Virus record (IMG/VR): IMGVR_UViG_3300025133_005418
Span: 1-38,146 of that record
Length of the DNA stretch: 38,146 nt
Direction: 5' to 3' (one strand)
DNA from: a virus
In this document: piece after piece, positions 14,328 to 23,887 of the stretch
How the letters are laid out: every line of letters begins with the position of its first letter
Numbering within the stretch: position 1 is the stretch's first letter
Notes under the pieces: generated by a model
The model's database searches: none
What the model was told of the DNA's origin: nothing
Seen by the model: only the letters and a program-made list of their open reading frames with translations
Program-made: the position numbers and the translations under genes

Positions 14328-16006
14328 TGCCACCTAAAGATTTAGCTGCTTTAGCAAAGTCCCTAGAAAAACTTAGTACCTCTATAGAGGAGCAGCAAGA
14401 AGCTTTGGGGGGTATTGCTAACTCTATGAAACCCCTTGCGATAGCTGGAGGTATTGTAACTAAAGGTATAGAGATGCTCATTGGTAGTGTTGTTGGTGGT
14501 ATGAAGACCTTAGCTGAAATGAGGATTCAGAATGCTGATCTCCTTGTTGATCAGAAAAAAATGAGGGATATTATCAAAGATCAAGGGTACAGTATAGGAA
14601 CTCTTGCCCAACACTCTCAGATGCAGTTAAACTTACACCGTATTGGATATAAGGAAATAAACAAAGATTTAAGAGAACAATTAGTTTGGTTAGAGAAACA
14701 AGGTGGTCAAGGTCAAGATGTGTTGAAGTTTATGTCTAGTATGAGTGAGAAGGGTGCTGACCTCAGGACACAAACTAAGATAGCCCAAAGGATTGTAGAT
14801 GTGGCACGATATACAGGACAATCAGCTAGAGCGGCTATTGGTTCGGCAGCACAGTTGGGAGATATGCAAACAGTTATGGCTGCAATAGGGCTTCAGGGTC
14901 CTGTTCTAGAGGCTCTTGTAACCGCTAGTGAAGATATGCCAGCACAACAGGCAATAGTTTTAGGCCAATTTGCAGAAGAGCTAGTTAACCCTAAGAATAT
15001 TGAGCAATCTATACTGCTTGGTATGCATCAAGGTGGAAAAGAATTCTTAAGACGAGATGCCACTGTTGATGAGAGAATAGATGCTTTATTTAGAACTGCG
15101 GAAATCGCAGGGGTTGCATCTGAAAACTACTTAAAATCGGCTAGGGAAGATCCAATTATTTTGAAGTTTCTCAGAGAAGACCTTGTTGGTCCGGGTGGTC
15201 TTTTATCTATACAAGTTAAGAACGCTAAAAAAATGAAAAAGGCTGGAGCGAATATTGGCACAGGGGCTGATAGTTTTAAAACTTCTACTGATGAGTATAT
15301 GGGCTCTTTCCTGAGGGTTGCTGAGACTTTGGAGGATGCGGGGCAAGTAGTAGCCTCAACATTCGAAGACGATCTATTAGGACCTAAGGGACTTATTAGT
15401 GATGTATTCCGTATAGCAAATCAGATTGGAGATATGATTCCAAGTTGGAATACTATAGCAGATGCCTTTATATGGATTGCTGGTCATCTGGGAGGGGCAC
15501 CATTGTCAAGATCGGAGTCTCAGGTAGCCCAAGCATATGGACTCTTTACCCGTGAAGGTTTAGATAAACAGGGGGGTACGGGTCTTGAACTTGGAACTAA
15601 AGAGGCCAGAAATTTTCAAAAAGCGTTCGCTGAAAGTATTATTACTGAGGCTATTGGTGAGGGCAGAGATGTAGGTAAGTATGCTTCTTGGAAAGCAAAT
15701 ATAGAAAAAATATATGAATGGCAACATAATAAAGCATCAAATAGGTATGAATTTGACAGAGGTATGATGGGGATAGATAGTATACTCATGAATAATAGAG
15801 CAGAGGAAATGCTGACTGACTTAAGCGACACTAATCCCCTTGCTAGGCTCATGGGCGTTGCTGTAGCTCACGGAATGAAGAATTATGCATCGCAACAGGA
15901 TAGATTACTGAATATTATGTGGGGAACTATGAAAGAGAAAAACAAGAATTTGGAGTTGTGGGAAAAAATAGAGCGCGGAGATTTTAGTGAGAGTTCAGTT
16001 AGATGA
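14327..16006 (+). CDS. Tail tape measure protein candidate, T4 gp29-like position
   Basis: The 559-residue protein is nearly all alpha-helical by composition. It has an N-terminal coiled coil (LAALAKSLEKLSTSIEEQQE) and a hydrophobic glycine-rich segment (GGIVTKGIEMLIGSVVGG, about 44-61). Alanine-rich helical stretches follow (GQSARAAIGSAAQLGDM; EALVTASEDMPAQQAIVLGQ) and a second weakly hydrophobic region (DAFIWIAGHLGG, near 383-394). Length is close to T4 gp29 (590), which sets tail length and sits inside the tube. If length scales as in T4, the tail would be similar. The position after the gp26-type and tail-operon start, and before the gp48/54-, gp53- and hub-type genes, fits. No enzymatic domain is seen. 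The call rests on composition, length and order rather than a signature motif. Confidence 0.65.
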   Translation: MPPKDLAALAKSLEKLSTSIEEQQEALGGIANSMKPLAIAGGIVTKGIEMLIGSVVGGMKTLAEMRIQNADLLVDQKKMRDIIKDQGYSIGTLAQHSQMQLNLHRIGYKEINKDLREQLVWLEKQGGQGQDVLKFMSSMSEKGADLRTQTKIAQRIVDVARYTGQSARAAIGSAAQLGDMQTVMAAIGLQGPVLEALVTASEDMPAQQAIVLGQFAEELVNPKNIEQSILLGMHQGGKEFLRRDATVDERIDALFRTAEIAGVASENYLKSAREDPIILKFLREDLVGPGGLLSIQVKNAKKMKKAGANIGTGADSFKTSTDEYMGSFLRVAETLEDAGQVVASTFEDDLLGPKGLISDVFRIANQIGDMIPSWNTIADAFIWIAGHLGGAPLSRSESQVAQAYGLFTREGLDKQGGTGLELGTKEARNFQKAFAESIITEAIGEGRDVGKYASWKANIEKIYEWQHNKASNRYEFDRGMMGIDSILMNNRAEEMLTDLSDTNPLARLMGVAVAHGMKNYASQQDRLLNIMWGTMKEKNKNLELWEKIERGDFSESSVR

Positions 16007-16854
16007 GTAAAGTTAACAGAGTAGGACCAATATTAGGAGACCCTAACTGGGTAGGTAAGCTAGTTCTTACTTATTATGATGGGTCTAATAAGAAATTAGG
16101 AAAGACTATACCCTTTTTTGAAAATCCTAGAATTAGAGAGTCTCAAGATGCAAGTTATAGTAGATTTAGTCCTATAGGACGAGCAGGAGAGTTATTTGCT
16201 TATACAGGAGCTAAGTCTAGACAGATAAATCTCTCTTTTAATATTACTCTTCCTCACCTTTATAGTTTAACACCTGGGTATCTTAATATTAATTACCCTA
16301 ATGTATCTAAAGGGGAGGATATGGAAGCCATGTTGAACTTTAAAAAAGCTATCAGTACTGATCAGGATGGGGCACATAAATACGATGTACTTTATGATGA
16401 CCTATTACCTGCGGAAGAAAGGGCTTTATATCAATTCCAAAGAATACAATCTCCTATGCAAAATCTAAATTCTCGGGCGAGAAAAGAACAAAGAAAGATT
16501 ATAAACTTAATTACTGATTATATTGTAGCTATTAGATCTACTGTACTTAATAATTCAGAGAAGCCTAGATATGGTCCACCACTTGTAAGACTATTTTTTG
16601 GGCAGATGTATGAAAATATTCCATGTATATGTACTAATTACAGTATAGAGGCAGAGGTTGGAGCAGGATATGATAAGCGTACCCTACTCCCCAGGATTAT
16701 AAAAATTAATATGTCTTTATTGGAAGCTAGAACTATGGGTAAATGGTCTAGTGGAGGTACTGCCACTCAAGTTGAAAGAGATGCTCTAGCTGGGTGGGAG
16801 TATATTATTAATTCAAATACGGGGCTAACTACAGACCCTTGGAAGGCCCACTAA
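16003..16854 (+). CDS. Baseplate-tail tube junction protein candidate, gp48/gp54-like
   Basis: The 283-residue product has an N-terminal beta segment and then FFENPRIRESQDASYSRF, PIGRAGELFAYTGAKSRQ and INLSFNITLPH (about residues 38-85). This matches the pattern of T4 gp48/gp54-type junction proteins that cap the baseplate hub and start tube polymerisation (T4 lengths 364 and 320). A middle helical region (RARKEQRKIINLITDYI) precedes a beta-rich end with YGPPLVRLFFG and CICTNYSIEAE. It overlaps the tape measure gene by an ATGA junction and is followed by gp53 through TAATG. Only one such gene is present where T4 has two. A gpX- or LysM-type tube-initiator role would be equivalent. Confidence 0.6.
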   Translation: MSKVNRVGPILGDPNWVGKLVLTYYDGSNKKLGKTIPFFENPRIRESQDASYSRFSPIGRAGELFAYTGAKSRQINLSFNITLPHLYSLTPGYLNINYPNVSKGEDMEAMLNFKKAISTDQDGAHKYDVLYDDLLPAEERALYQFQRIQSPMQNLNSRARKEQRKIINLITDYIVAIRSTVLNNSEKPRYGPPLVRLFFGQMYENIPCICTNYSIEAEVGAGYDKRTLLPRIIKINMSLLEARTMGKWSSGGTATQVERDALAGWEYIINSNTGLTTDPWKAH

Positions 16855-17174
16855 TGATTAAAATTGGCACATACCAATCTTATCCATCTAGATATGACTA
16901 CGGTGGCAAAACTATAACACATAAAGGGGTGCATGTCACTACTTCTATTAATACTGAAATAGAACAAGTTATAACTCAAATTCCTGGGGGTATCCCATAC
17001 CAAAAGGCACACTGTATTCCTACAGTAGAACATAGACCTGATAAAATATCTAATATCTTTTTTGATACTTCAGAATTTTGGTGGTATATTCAGTTATTTA
17101 ATAATATATCAGATCCTTTTGAAGGATTTAATTCTGGAGATAGAGTGCTAATACCTGTTGTGGAGGGTTTGTAG
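16854..17174 (+). CDS. Baseplate wedge protein, T4 gp53-like
   Basis: I set the start at ATG 16854 (TAATG with the previous stop) rather than at the upstream TTG at 16839. The 106-residue product has KISNIFFDTSEFWWYIQLFN, then NISDPFEGFNSGDRVLIPVV at the C-terminus. This is the WW...N.I.DPF...G..v.IP pattern of gp53 and of LysM-like tail proteins such as P2 gpX. In T4, gp53 locks wedges together around the hub; it is 196 residues there, so this is a shorter form, mainly the LysM-like domain. The gene lies between the junction and hub genes, as expected for baseplate assembly. Confidence is good for the family. Confidence 0.75.
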   Translation: MIKIGTYQSYPSRYDYGGKTITHKGVHVTTSINTEIEQVITQIPGGIPYQKAHCIPTVEHRPDKISNIFFDTSEFWWYIQLFNNISDPFEGFNSGDRVLIPVVEGL

Positions 17175-19675
17175 TGAGTAGACCTGAATTACGAAAGGGA
17201 GTTGCTACAGATCTAAGTCCTTTACCTCATGAAACGGTTAGTATAGCCCTTTCTACGGATAGGACCGACTTACAAAGAGTACTTGTAAAAGATTTAGTAG
17301 TTAAAAAGAATTTAAAAAAGGGTACATTCTTATTTGACGGATCAAATACTGATTTTTTAGGATTGGAGCATTCTCTAGGGTCGGGTCAAAAAATGAAATT
17401 AGGTATTCGAATAGCTGACCCCCATGGGGAAGTAATAAATAAGTTATTTGAAAAAGATTATCTACAAACAACTAGGTTTGAGCTTGAAAGACAAAGAAAA
17501 CTAAAAGAATTGGAGTCTAAGGATAAGCATCTGAAGGCTGTAGAGGCTGAACGGGCAGCAGCGGCAGCAGCGGCAGCAGCGCAGGTCAGCGGTCCTAAGC
17601 CTGATAAAGGCAAAGAAGCCGCTGCTGAAGTTATTGATGAGTTTGTAGCTAAAGAACTAATTGCTACAGAGATAGATAAAGCTAAGTTTATTAATGAGAA
17701 TCTTAAATTCTATGTAGCGTATGGTGTTGGTTCTGATACGAGCCTTTGGGCTGGACCTTTTATATGCATGTTACGCTATGCTGACTACATTTTTGAAGAT
17801 CATGGAATTCCTATACTACAACTAACTTTTGTAGCTGATATTGTTTTTGATATAACTTTAGAAGCCGCTAACAACCAGATATTATTTAACAATCCAATTA
17901 CATCTCCTCCTCCTAAGGTTAGGCACATAACTCGTACTAGAATAGGGTCCATAAAAACAAAATCACAGGGTACTGATCCTCCTAGTATTAATATTTCTAC
18001 GCGGGATATACAGGCTGCTATAGGAGAGACTCACAGAAAGTGGGCTAAAGCTTTTGGTATAACTAATTTTATTCATATAGTACCAAAATTATTATTAGAT
18101 ATACCAGAGTATACATCTGGTGGATCAGCGCGTGTGAATCATGCTTTTATGTCAAATCTTGAAAAACATATGGCACTTTTAGGTTTTAATGTTACAAGGG
18201 AGATGGTACCTGTAGACAAAAAAGAAACAATAAACAAAGGAAAAAAAACAGAAGAAGAAAAAGAAGAGAAAATAGAAAAAAGAAAAGAAGAACAGAAAAA
18301 GGCGCGGGAGGCACCCAAACCTGGAGCGAAAAAAGCCGCGAAACCAAAAGCTAGTAAGGTAGAAAAACCAGAGAAAGAAGAGGTTGTTTTTATTAATATT
18401 TCTGAGAAATATATGGAGATTACGCTCGGCGAAAATCAATATAATAATTTTATGAAACCTTTTGACGATTTTTATGCAGAAGTAGGTAAAAAGCATACAA
18501 TGTCTTTAGACTACGGTTTGTACACAGAGTCTAATTATAAAATATTGCAAATGTTACAAAAAGATTCTTATACTAGGTATGGGTATGCAATAAAAACCCT
18601 TGATGCTCCTTTATATGTTTTAGCTGAAAGATCTATTATGCAGATGGAAATGTATGGTGGTGGACTAAAAGTTCTTTTACCAGCAGAGACCCCTACCACA
18701 GATAAATACAAAACAGCAATTAAAGAGTATATAACTAATAAATTATTTCATACTAGACTTCCTAGTTCTTGGCAATTAAAAAATAAAAACGAACACCTCA
18801 CTGATCCTTATTCCCAACTAACTCCAGGGAAGAAAGGGGCATTTAACCTGGGGGGTCTTGCCCAAAGTGTTATAACAGGAATACTGGGGGTTACCGAGTC
18901 AGCCATACCACTACCTGTATTTGAATCCAATACTCCTAATTCAAATATTTTATCTTATTCGTTGGATCAAGCTGCTCAAGCTACTGTTGCATTAAAATTT
19001 AATGCCCCCCTACTCGCTCCAACACCTGAGGATAAATTCTGGTTGGGGTTAGATATAAAAGAAGAATTAAAGAAATTAGCAGAATCTTACACAGGAGCAG
19101 ATTTTTTAATTGCAACTGGCAGAGGGTTTGATTTAGATGAAATTACTAAAAATATAGTAGATATTATAGCTACCCCAAGTGAAGAAGGGTACACTCTCCC
19201 ACGACTAAACAGTACTGACAACGAGGATGGTAAAAAACTAGCTCTACGAACATATTTAAGATTTTTTTGGGAGACAGCTATAATGGGGGGCACAAGAGGA
19301 GTTATAAAAACAGTTCCTATGTTTCATCTCTCCGATCTATCATTGTTAGGGCAACAATGTGTAGTAAATATTTTTAAAAGTCCTATACTAACTAGTAGAG
19401 ATACCAAAAAAGCACTCTATAATACTACCTATAGTGGACTGTATAAAATTACGGGATGGAGACATGTTCTAAACGGTGGAGAAGCGTATTCTGAATTTTA
19501 TATATTTAAAAATACCTTACCTAGGGGTAAAAAAGGAAGTAGTTATGATCGAGGATTTGATATAGCACCAGAAGAAGAAAGGGGTTCAACTGATATTAAT
19601 CCTATACCAAAATGGGGTGTGGACCCTTCCCAGACATTTGAATTTGATATTGACGGAGACACAGGGTTAGCGTAA
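17174..19675 (+). CDS. Baseplate hub protein candidate, gp27/gpD-like, with two low-complexity inserts
   Basis: Translation starts at GTG 17174 (TAGTG overlap; GGAGGG at 17162-17167). The 833-residue protein has a beta-rich N-terminal domain (1 to about 95). A charged helix and a nine-alanine run (about 128-136) follow, and then an LKFYVAYG...WAGPFICMLRYADY segment (about 176-205) and a QLTFVADI strand. A Lys/Glu/Pro-rich insert (about 345-403) comes next. The C-terminus has YSGLYKITGWRHVLNGG and YSEFYIFKN, the 'G-Y-x-I-x-x-x-x-H-x-x-x-GG' strand pair typical of gp27/gpD hub domains. Hubs bind the spike and close the tube. The gene directly precedes the spike, which supports this. T4 gp27 is only 391 residues, so the extra mass is unusual. 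The hub call is moderate; the inserts are directly seen. Confidence 0.65.
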   Translation: MSRPELRKGVATDLSPLPHETVSIALSTDRTDLQRVLVKDLVVKKNLKKGTFLFDGSNTDFLGLEHSLGSGQKMKLGIRIADPHGEVINKLFEKDYLQTTRFELERQRKLKELESKDKHLKAVEAERAAAAAAAAAQVSGPKPDKGKEAAAEVIDEFVAKELIATEIDKAKFINENLKFYVAYGVGSDTSLWAGPFICMLRYADYIFEDHGIPILQLTFVADIVFDITLEAANNQILFNNPITSPPPKVRHITRTRIGSIKTKSQGTDPPSINISTRDIQAAIGETHRKWAKAFGITNFIHIVPKLLLDIPEYTSGGSARVNHAFMSNLEKHMALLGFNVTREMVPVDKKETINKGKKTEEEKEEKIEKRKEEQKKAREAPKPGAKKAAKPKASKVEKPEKEEVVFINISEKYMEITLGENQYNNFMKPFDDFYAEVGKKHTMSLDYGLYTESNYKILQMLQKDSYTRYGYAIKTLDAPLYVLAERSIMQMEMYGGGLKVLLPAETPTTDKYKTAIKEYITNKLFHTRLPSSWQLKNKNEHLTDPYSQLTPGKKGAFNLGGLAQSVITGILGVTESAIPLPVFESNTPNSNILSYSLDQAAQATVALKFNAPLLAPTPEDKFWLGLDIKEELKKLAESYTGADFLIATGRGFDLDEITKNIVDIIATPSEEGYTLPRLNSTDNEDGKKLALRTYLRFFWETAIMGGTRGVIKTVPMFHLSDLSLLGQQCVVNIFKSPILTSRDTKKALYNTTYSGLYKITGWRHVLNGGEAYSEFYIFKNTLPRGKKGSSYDRGFDIAPEEERGSTDINPIPKWGVDPSQTFEFDIDGDTGLA
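17555..17581 (+). repeat. Three perfect copies of GCAGCAGCG encoding nine alanines
   Basis: A 27-base tract of three identical 9-mers lies in the hub gene in an otherwise AT-rich coding region. It is a site prone to length change by slippage in units that keep the reading frame. Confidence 0.9.
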
Positions 19676-19690
19676 AGAAGGAATAATATA

Positions 19691-20809
19691 ATGGCAGATG
19701 AATTTATAAAAGTAGCTATAGTGGATGATATTTCTGATCCATATAAAGCAGGAACTATGTCATGCCATTGGCCTAATGATCCTGAGGAATTCCCAGTTCA
19801 CTACACCACCCCTTTTTATAGCCCCCCTGAAGGAAATGAAAATTCTACTTTTGCTGGTATGTATGCTGTACCAACAGAAGGGTCTAATATTTTAGTAGCT
19901 AGAGCTTGGAATGCACACCAATGGTTTTATCTTGGTTCTATTCCTGGAATAAATTTTGAAGAAGGTGCTGATAACGAAGCTAAGATTACTGGAGTAAGTA
20001 AACAGCCCTATACTAGTACTCTAGGATCAGAAGAACTTACTGAACTCTCTACTAGACCCTGGGGAGTAATGATGAAGTCTTCTGGTGGTGCTAAGTTGCA
20101 AATTAACGACTCAGCATCTGAAGATAAGTTAGGCTGGAGAACTACTTTACAGAGTATGACGAAGAAAATACTCTTAATGGCTGATAATGGAGATTTTCAG
20201 ACATTTCAGAATGAGCATAACGATGGGTTAATTATAACTGGTGATGACTATACTGGTATAAATGGCCCTAGATCTTCTACACTAGAAACAGAAGGCAATC
20301 TTAATTTAGGATCTAGGACAGGAAATATTTCTATAGCCACAGTAGGGGGTAGTGAGGTCTCAATAGAGAATAGCGCATCTAATTATGATCCATTCAATCC
20401 TAATGAGGGGCAGGTAAATATTACATCTTATTCTAATTCGGTGAATATTAGTACTAAGGGTGTAAGCGAAGTTATCCAGAACCCATTATTGCCTAAAGGA
20501 ATTTTTATAGATGCCTCTAATTTTATGGGTGTAGTTCAGATTAGGGCTGGTAGTGGAGGATTACAAGTATTTTCAGCGGGAAACATAGACTTCAATTGCG
20601 GTGGAAATTTTAACATAAATGCTGCTGGGCATGTAAATATTTCAGGAGGTAGTATTTTATCTCAATCCTGGGCTGCCTCTTATCCTCCACCAACTCCTCC
20701 TCCAGGAGATTTAGGTCTTGTTGAACTTAATCCTGTTATCCCCATGGGTCTCCCCCCAGAACTAAAAACACTAAATAATGAAGAGCAGTGGCCTTCGGTC
20801 CCAATATAA
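19691..20809 (+). CDS. Baseplate central spike protein, gp5/VgrG-like OB-fold and beta-helix
   Basis: The 372-residue product starts with an OB-fold-like domain: VAIVDDISDPYKAGTMSC, then FAGMYAVPTEGSNILVA and WFYLGSI (about 7-85). This is the pattern of the gp5/VgrG/gpV N-terminal barrel. The rest carries short beta repeats: ETEGNLNLGSRTGNISIAT, then SAGNIDFNCGGNFNINAAGH and VNISGG (about 300-322). These match the intertwined beta-helix of spike needles. A Pro-rich tail (PPPTPPPGD) ends it. There is no lysozyme domain between barrel and helix, unlike T4 gp5. The spike punctures the outer membrane. The ribosome-binding site AAGGA lies before ATG 19691, in a 15-base gap after the hub gene. A PAAR tip protein is not identified nearby. 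Confidence 0.8.
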   Translation: MADEFIKVAIVDDISDPYKAGTMSCHWPNDPEEFPVHYTTPFYSPPEGNENSTFAGMYAVPTEGSNILVARAWNAHQWFYLGSIPGINFEEGADNEAKITGVSKQPYTSTLGSEELTELSTRPWGVMMKSSGGAKLQINDSASEDKLGWRTTLQSMTKKILLMADNGDFQTFQNEHNDGLIITGDDYTGINGPRSSTLETEGNLNLGSRTGNISIATVGGSEVSIENSASNYDPFNPNEGQVNITSYSNSVNISTKGVSEVIQNPLLPKGIFIDASNFMGVVQIRAGSGGLQVFSAGNIDFNCGGNFNINAAGHVNISGGSILSQSWAASYPPPTPPPGDLGLVELNPVIPMGLPPELKTLNNEEQWPSVPI

Positions 20810-20815
20810 ACTACT

Positions 20816-23800
20816 ATGTCTATAAATTATAATCCAAATCTATTATCTAACCCTATGACTGGTATAGCAACCCAGTTTGGGATGCCTACATGTATTCTCG
20901 GTTTAGGTGCTGATCTTTTAGCTTTACTTCCTGGGCCTGTACTTCTAGCCTTTGATAGTGCCCTTGCGGAGGGTATGCAAGCCTCAAGGAGCGCAATTGC
21001 TAATGTTAGTAAAGCTATATTTCAAAAATTTGGTATTCTTGAGTATGATTCCGAAACAGGAGAATTAAAATTTATATCAGATAGCTCTAGGAATGGTGTA
21101 GATGGAGTCGCGTCCACTTTAGCTGCTGGTGTTGGTACAGTCATGGGTGTGCTTGCTGTGGGAGGTGCGCTTGCTCAGTCTTTTGGTGACCAATTAGATG
21201 CTATTAATAATTGTGTAGGATCTTTTGAGGATTGGATGAAGGGAGGGGTGAATAGATCAGTAGTCGATGGTCCAGAGGATTTAGCGGTTTCCCCTGGGCA
21301 ATTGGCTATGTACGAGATGCAGGTAAAAGTAGCGAACGATTTTTTGGATGATTGTACGACTACACAAAAGTATATTAATAAGATTTTAATGGATCGTGCA
21401 GCAGACCCTTCATTAGAGCCTTTGTTTGAGTCTGAGATTGATGAAGGTCCTATTTTCAGACTTGATTTCGGCCCCCCTCAATCTAAGCAAGGTCAGTTCT
21501 TGTTATCTGTTGATGGTCTTTATTATGACTCACAAACTAGAACTTATGCTGACGGAGAGGATGTTCCCACCACCGCAGACCTACAGTTTGTTCCTGCGGC
21601 TGAGAAATGGACCTTAGATCACTCTCCCAACCTTGGTGGAAGAGGAGGTAGTTACTCTTTAGAGGATTTAGGAAGGTATGTTGACACTATCTTTGATATA
21701 AACAACATAGATGAGTCGGATTTTATCAAAGTTTACTATACTGCTGACCATTTTCTTCAAGTTTTAATTTCTCAGAAGAATAAACGCTTAGATGACATTC
21801 ATAGTAACCTAAAAGATCTTAGATTAAGCGGTTATGGGCCTGATTCTGCGATGTATCTTAATTATGAGCAGCAAATAATTTCAGAAGGGGCTTCTTTTAC
21901 TAGAAAAATCAATAAAAGGAAGAAGCAGATTGAAGTAGCAGTTAAAACACCTGATTTATACGGAGCTACAGTGGTTTATCAACCAGGGGAAGTCCCTATT
22001 AACAACTTTTCCTTCCTTAGTTCTATAAATCTCAACATAGAGATGGCTAAACAGAAGAATTTATCCTTTGATCATGGGGAAGTGAGTGGGGTTGTACTAC
22101 CAATAGTACCTAAATTTGTTAGAGCTAATGAAAGTACACAAAATGTAGTCATAACTCCTTTGATGGTTGCCCCCATAGGAGCAGGGAGTACTATAGACGG
22201 AGAAGAATTAGAAACACAAGCCCCAGTACTTTCGTTAGTAACGGGAATTACTACAGAAGGTCTTATAGCAGTCTACAATTTTACAGATGTTAACATTCAA
22301 ACACCAGAATCCACAACATTTAATACTATAAATTGTAATGCATTAGGTGTAGAGAACAGAGCGCAGACAGTTAGCACTTCCCCCCCACTACTTTTCCAAA
22401 AAGGATTGGGTATTCCGTATTTAAACGGTATGGTTAGTTTGGATAAACCCGATATTAACTATAGTTTAGCGGGGGAGACATTTAATAACTCTAATTTTGA
22501 AATAGCAGACGCAGGAAATTATGTTAGGCTTCCTGATTCCAATGAGTATAGAGACTTATTGTACTCAACTAGTGGTGCAACTATTAATTTTTGGACTTAT
22601 ATGCCTGGGTTACATCAACAAGAAGGAGGATTTTGGGAGCATCCTTACGAAACTAGTGCTTTTGATTTCAATTTAAGTTCTTCTTCTGGTAAATGGGCAA
22701 ACGCTCATTACTATAGGGTACTCTTAGGGTGCGAAAATACAGGGGGTATAACTGCTGCTGATGCTGCTTCTTCCATAACTCTAACAGATTCTTCGGAGTT
22801 TGTTAAAGGAGTTCTTATGGGGTGGTCTAGAGACCCTAGAATGTATTATGATGGAAGTGCGGTAGTACCTGGATCTAATGATTTTAACCCTAGAGAAAAT
22901 TTTGGGGCTATTGTGGATAGTATAGCCCCAGTTTCTGCTACTCCACTAGCTCATGGATACACAACAGGGGATACTGGTACATGGCATGTTTCTTCTAATG
23001 GTACTTATAGCTTTGGGGAGCCTATCGCATTTCAACAAGCTAGTGGAACCTTCTCCGTAGGGGCAGGTAGTTCAATAAACTTTTCACTGAAATATCCTGG
23101 GGATGGATATACAGCTTCTTCCCACGATGCTAATGTTTGGTTATATACCTCTGGTCTTACTACTTCGGGTCCAGCATTCGGGGGTGCCTCTGGAGTGAGC
23201 GGTACTTTAGGAATTTCTTACTACGATACAGGTAGTGATAGAACTTTAAATATAGGTACACCATCTACAGTATTCTTTATAGCCCCCACCCGTTCATATA
23301 ATGGAAGTGCTGTTGGGTTTGCAAAGGGTTTTGGGTGTGAGACTACCGACTCGGAAATTCTTAAATTTGTGGTATCGGATAAGACTACAGTAGATGGAAA
23401 TAGTTTAGAGGACTGTATTGATAAATTTATTAATATAAGTATTGTTTGTGATCCTAAGACAGATAAGATTTTGTTATATGTTAATGGGTCTTTAATTAAG
23501 ACGGGAGTTTTATCTACTTTGTTTGGAAAAGACTCAGGGGGCTCTCCACAAGTACCTACCTTTGTATCTCCAAGAACTAGCACTACAAGTAGCTTTGAGT
23601 ATAAAGAAAGTACTGTAAACCAAAAAGCTGGAGTAGACTTGTTTGATACAGGACCTCTAAACAATACTTTCTTTACTCCGTGGATAGTGGGAGGAGGTTG
23701 GACGGACGGAAGACCAGTTAATCTAGATACTTCGTCTGGAGGATTCCTCGATCCTGGCGCAGGACTAATAAGTTCGTATAATGGGTATGTAGGAAGTTTA

Positions 23801-23887
23801 AAGATTTATTCAAAAGCTCTAGATAATAATGAGGTTCTAACTAATTACACTCATCAGAAAACCTTCTTCGAAAATATAGATTTATAA
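20816..23887 (+). CDS. Large baseplate/tail protein with C-terminal LamG (concanavalin A-like) domain
   Basis: The 1,023-residue protein lies between the spike and gp25-like genes. The N-terminal part is helical with hydrophobic Ala/Gly/Leu-rich stretches (CILGLGADLLALLPGPVLLAF; AAGVGTVMGVLAVGGALAQSF). A helical and mixed middle follows, to about 440. From about 480 (LIAVYNFTD) it reads as a concanavalin A-like/LamG domain. INFWTYMP (near 590) opens it, and the end of the sandwich is FINISIVCDPKTDKILLYVN (near 860-880), GYVGSLKIYSKALDNNEV and TNYTHQ. LamG domains bind sugars or surface proteins. No Shine-Dalgarno is evident before ATG 20816. The N-terminal hydrophobic segments could be membrane-active or pack in the tube. 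The function within the baseplate is not known. Confidence 0.7.
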   Translation: MSINYNPNLLSNPMTGIATQFGMPTCILGLGADLLALLPGPVLLAFDSALAEGMQASRSAIANVSKAIFQKFGILEYDSETGELKFISDSSRNGVDGVASTLAAGVGTVMGVLAVGGALAQSFGDQLDAINNCVGSFEDWMKGGVNRSVVDGPEDLAVSPGQLAMYEMQVKVANDFLDDCTTTQKYINKILMDRAADPSLEPLFESEIDEGPIFRLDFGPPQSKQGQFLLSVDGLYYDSQTRTYADGEDVPTTADLQFVPAAEKWTLDHSPNLGGRGGSYSLEDLGRYVDTIFDINNIDESDFIKVYYTADHFLQVLISQKNKRLDDIHSNLKDLRLSGYGPDSAMYLNYEQQIISEGASFTRKINKRKKQIEVAVKTPDLYGATVVYQPGEVPINNFSFLSSINLNIEMAKQKNLSFDHGEVSGVVLPIVPKFVRANESTQNVVITPLMVAPIGAGSTIDGEELETQAPVLSLVTGITTEGLIAVYNFTDVNIQTPESTTFNTINCNALGVENRAQTVSTSPPLLFQKGLGIPYLNGMVSLDKPDINYSLAGETFNNSNFEIADAGNYVRLPDSNEYRDLLYSTSGATINFWTYMPGLHQQEGGFWEHPYETSAFDFNLSSSSGKWANAHYYRVLLGCENTGGITAADAASSITLTDSSEFVKGVLMGWSRDPRMYYDGSAVVPGSNDFNPRENFGAIVDSIAPVSATPLAHGYTTGDTGTWHVSSNGTYSFGEPIAFQQASGTFSVGAGSSINFSLKYPGDGYTASSHDANVWLYTSGLTTSGPAFGGASGVSGTLGISYYDTGSDRTLNIGTPSTVFFIAPTRSYNGSAVGFAKGFGCETTDSEILKFVVSDKTTVDGNSLEDCIDKFINISIVCDPKTDKILLYVNGSLIKTGVLSTLFGKDSGGSPQVPTFVSPRTSTTSSFEYKESTVNQKAGVDLFDTGPLNNTFFTPWIVGGGWTDGRPVNLDTSSGGFLDPGAGLISSYNGYVGSLKIYSKALDNNEVLTNYTHQKTFFENIDL

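Noticed and set aside
18241-18248. A8 run in the hub gene as a frameshift or phase-variation site
   Set aside because: A -1 shift would truncate the hub in the charged insert. The run is part of a Lys/Glu-rich low-complexity tract, and no downstream structure or useful alternative frame is seen.
18179-18496. Phe-rich minus-strand frame opposite the hub insert
   Set aside because: It is the complement of the Lys/Glu-rich low-complexity tract; its apparent hydrophobic character is a by-product of AAA/GAA codons.
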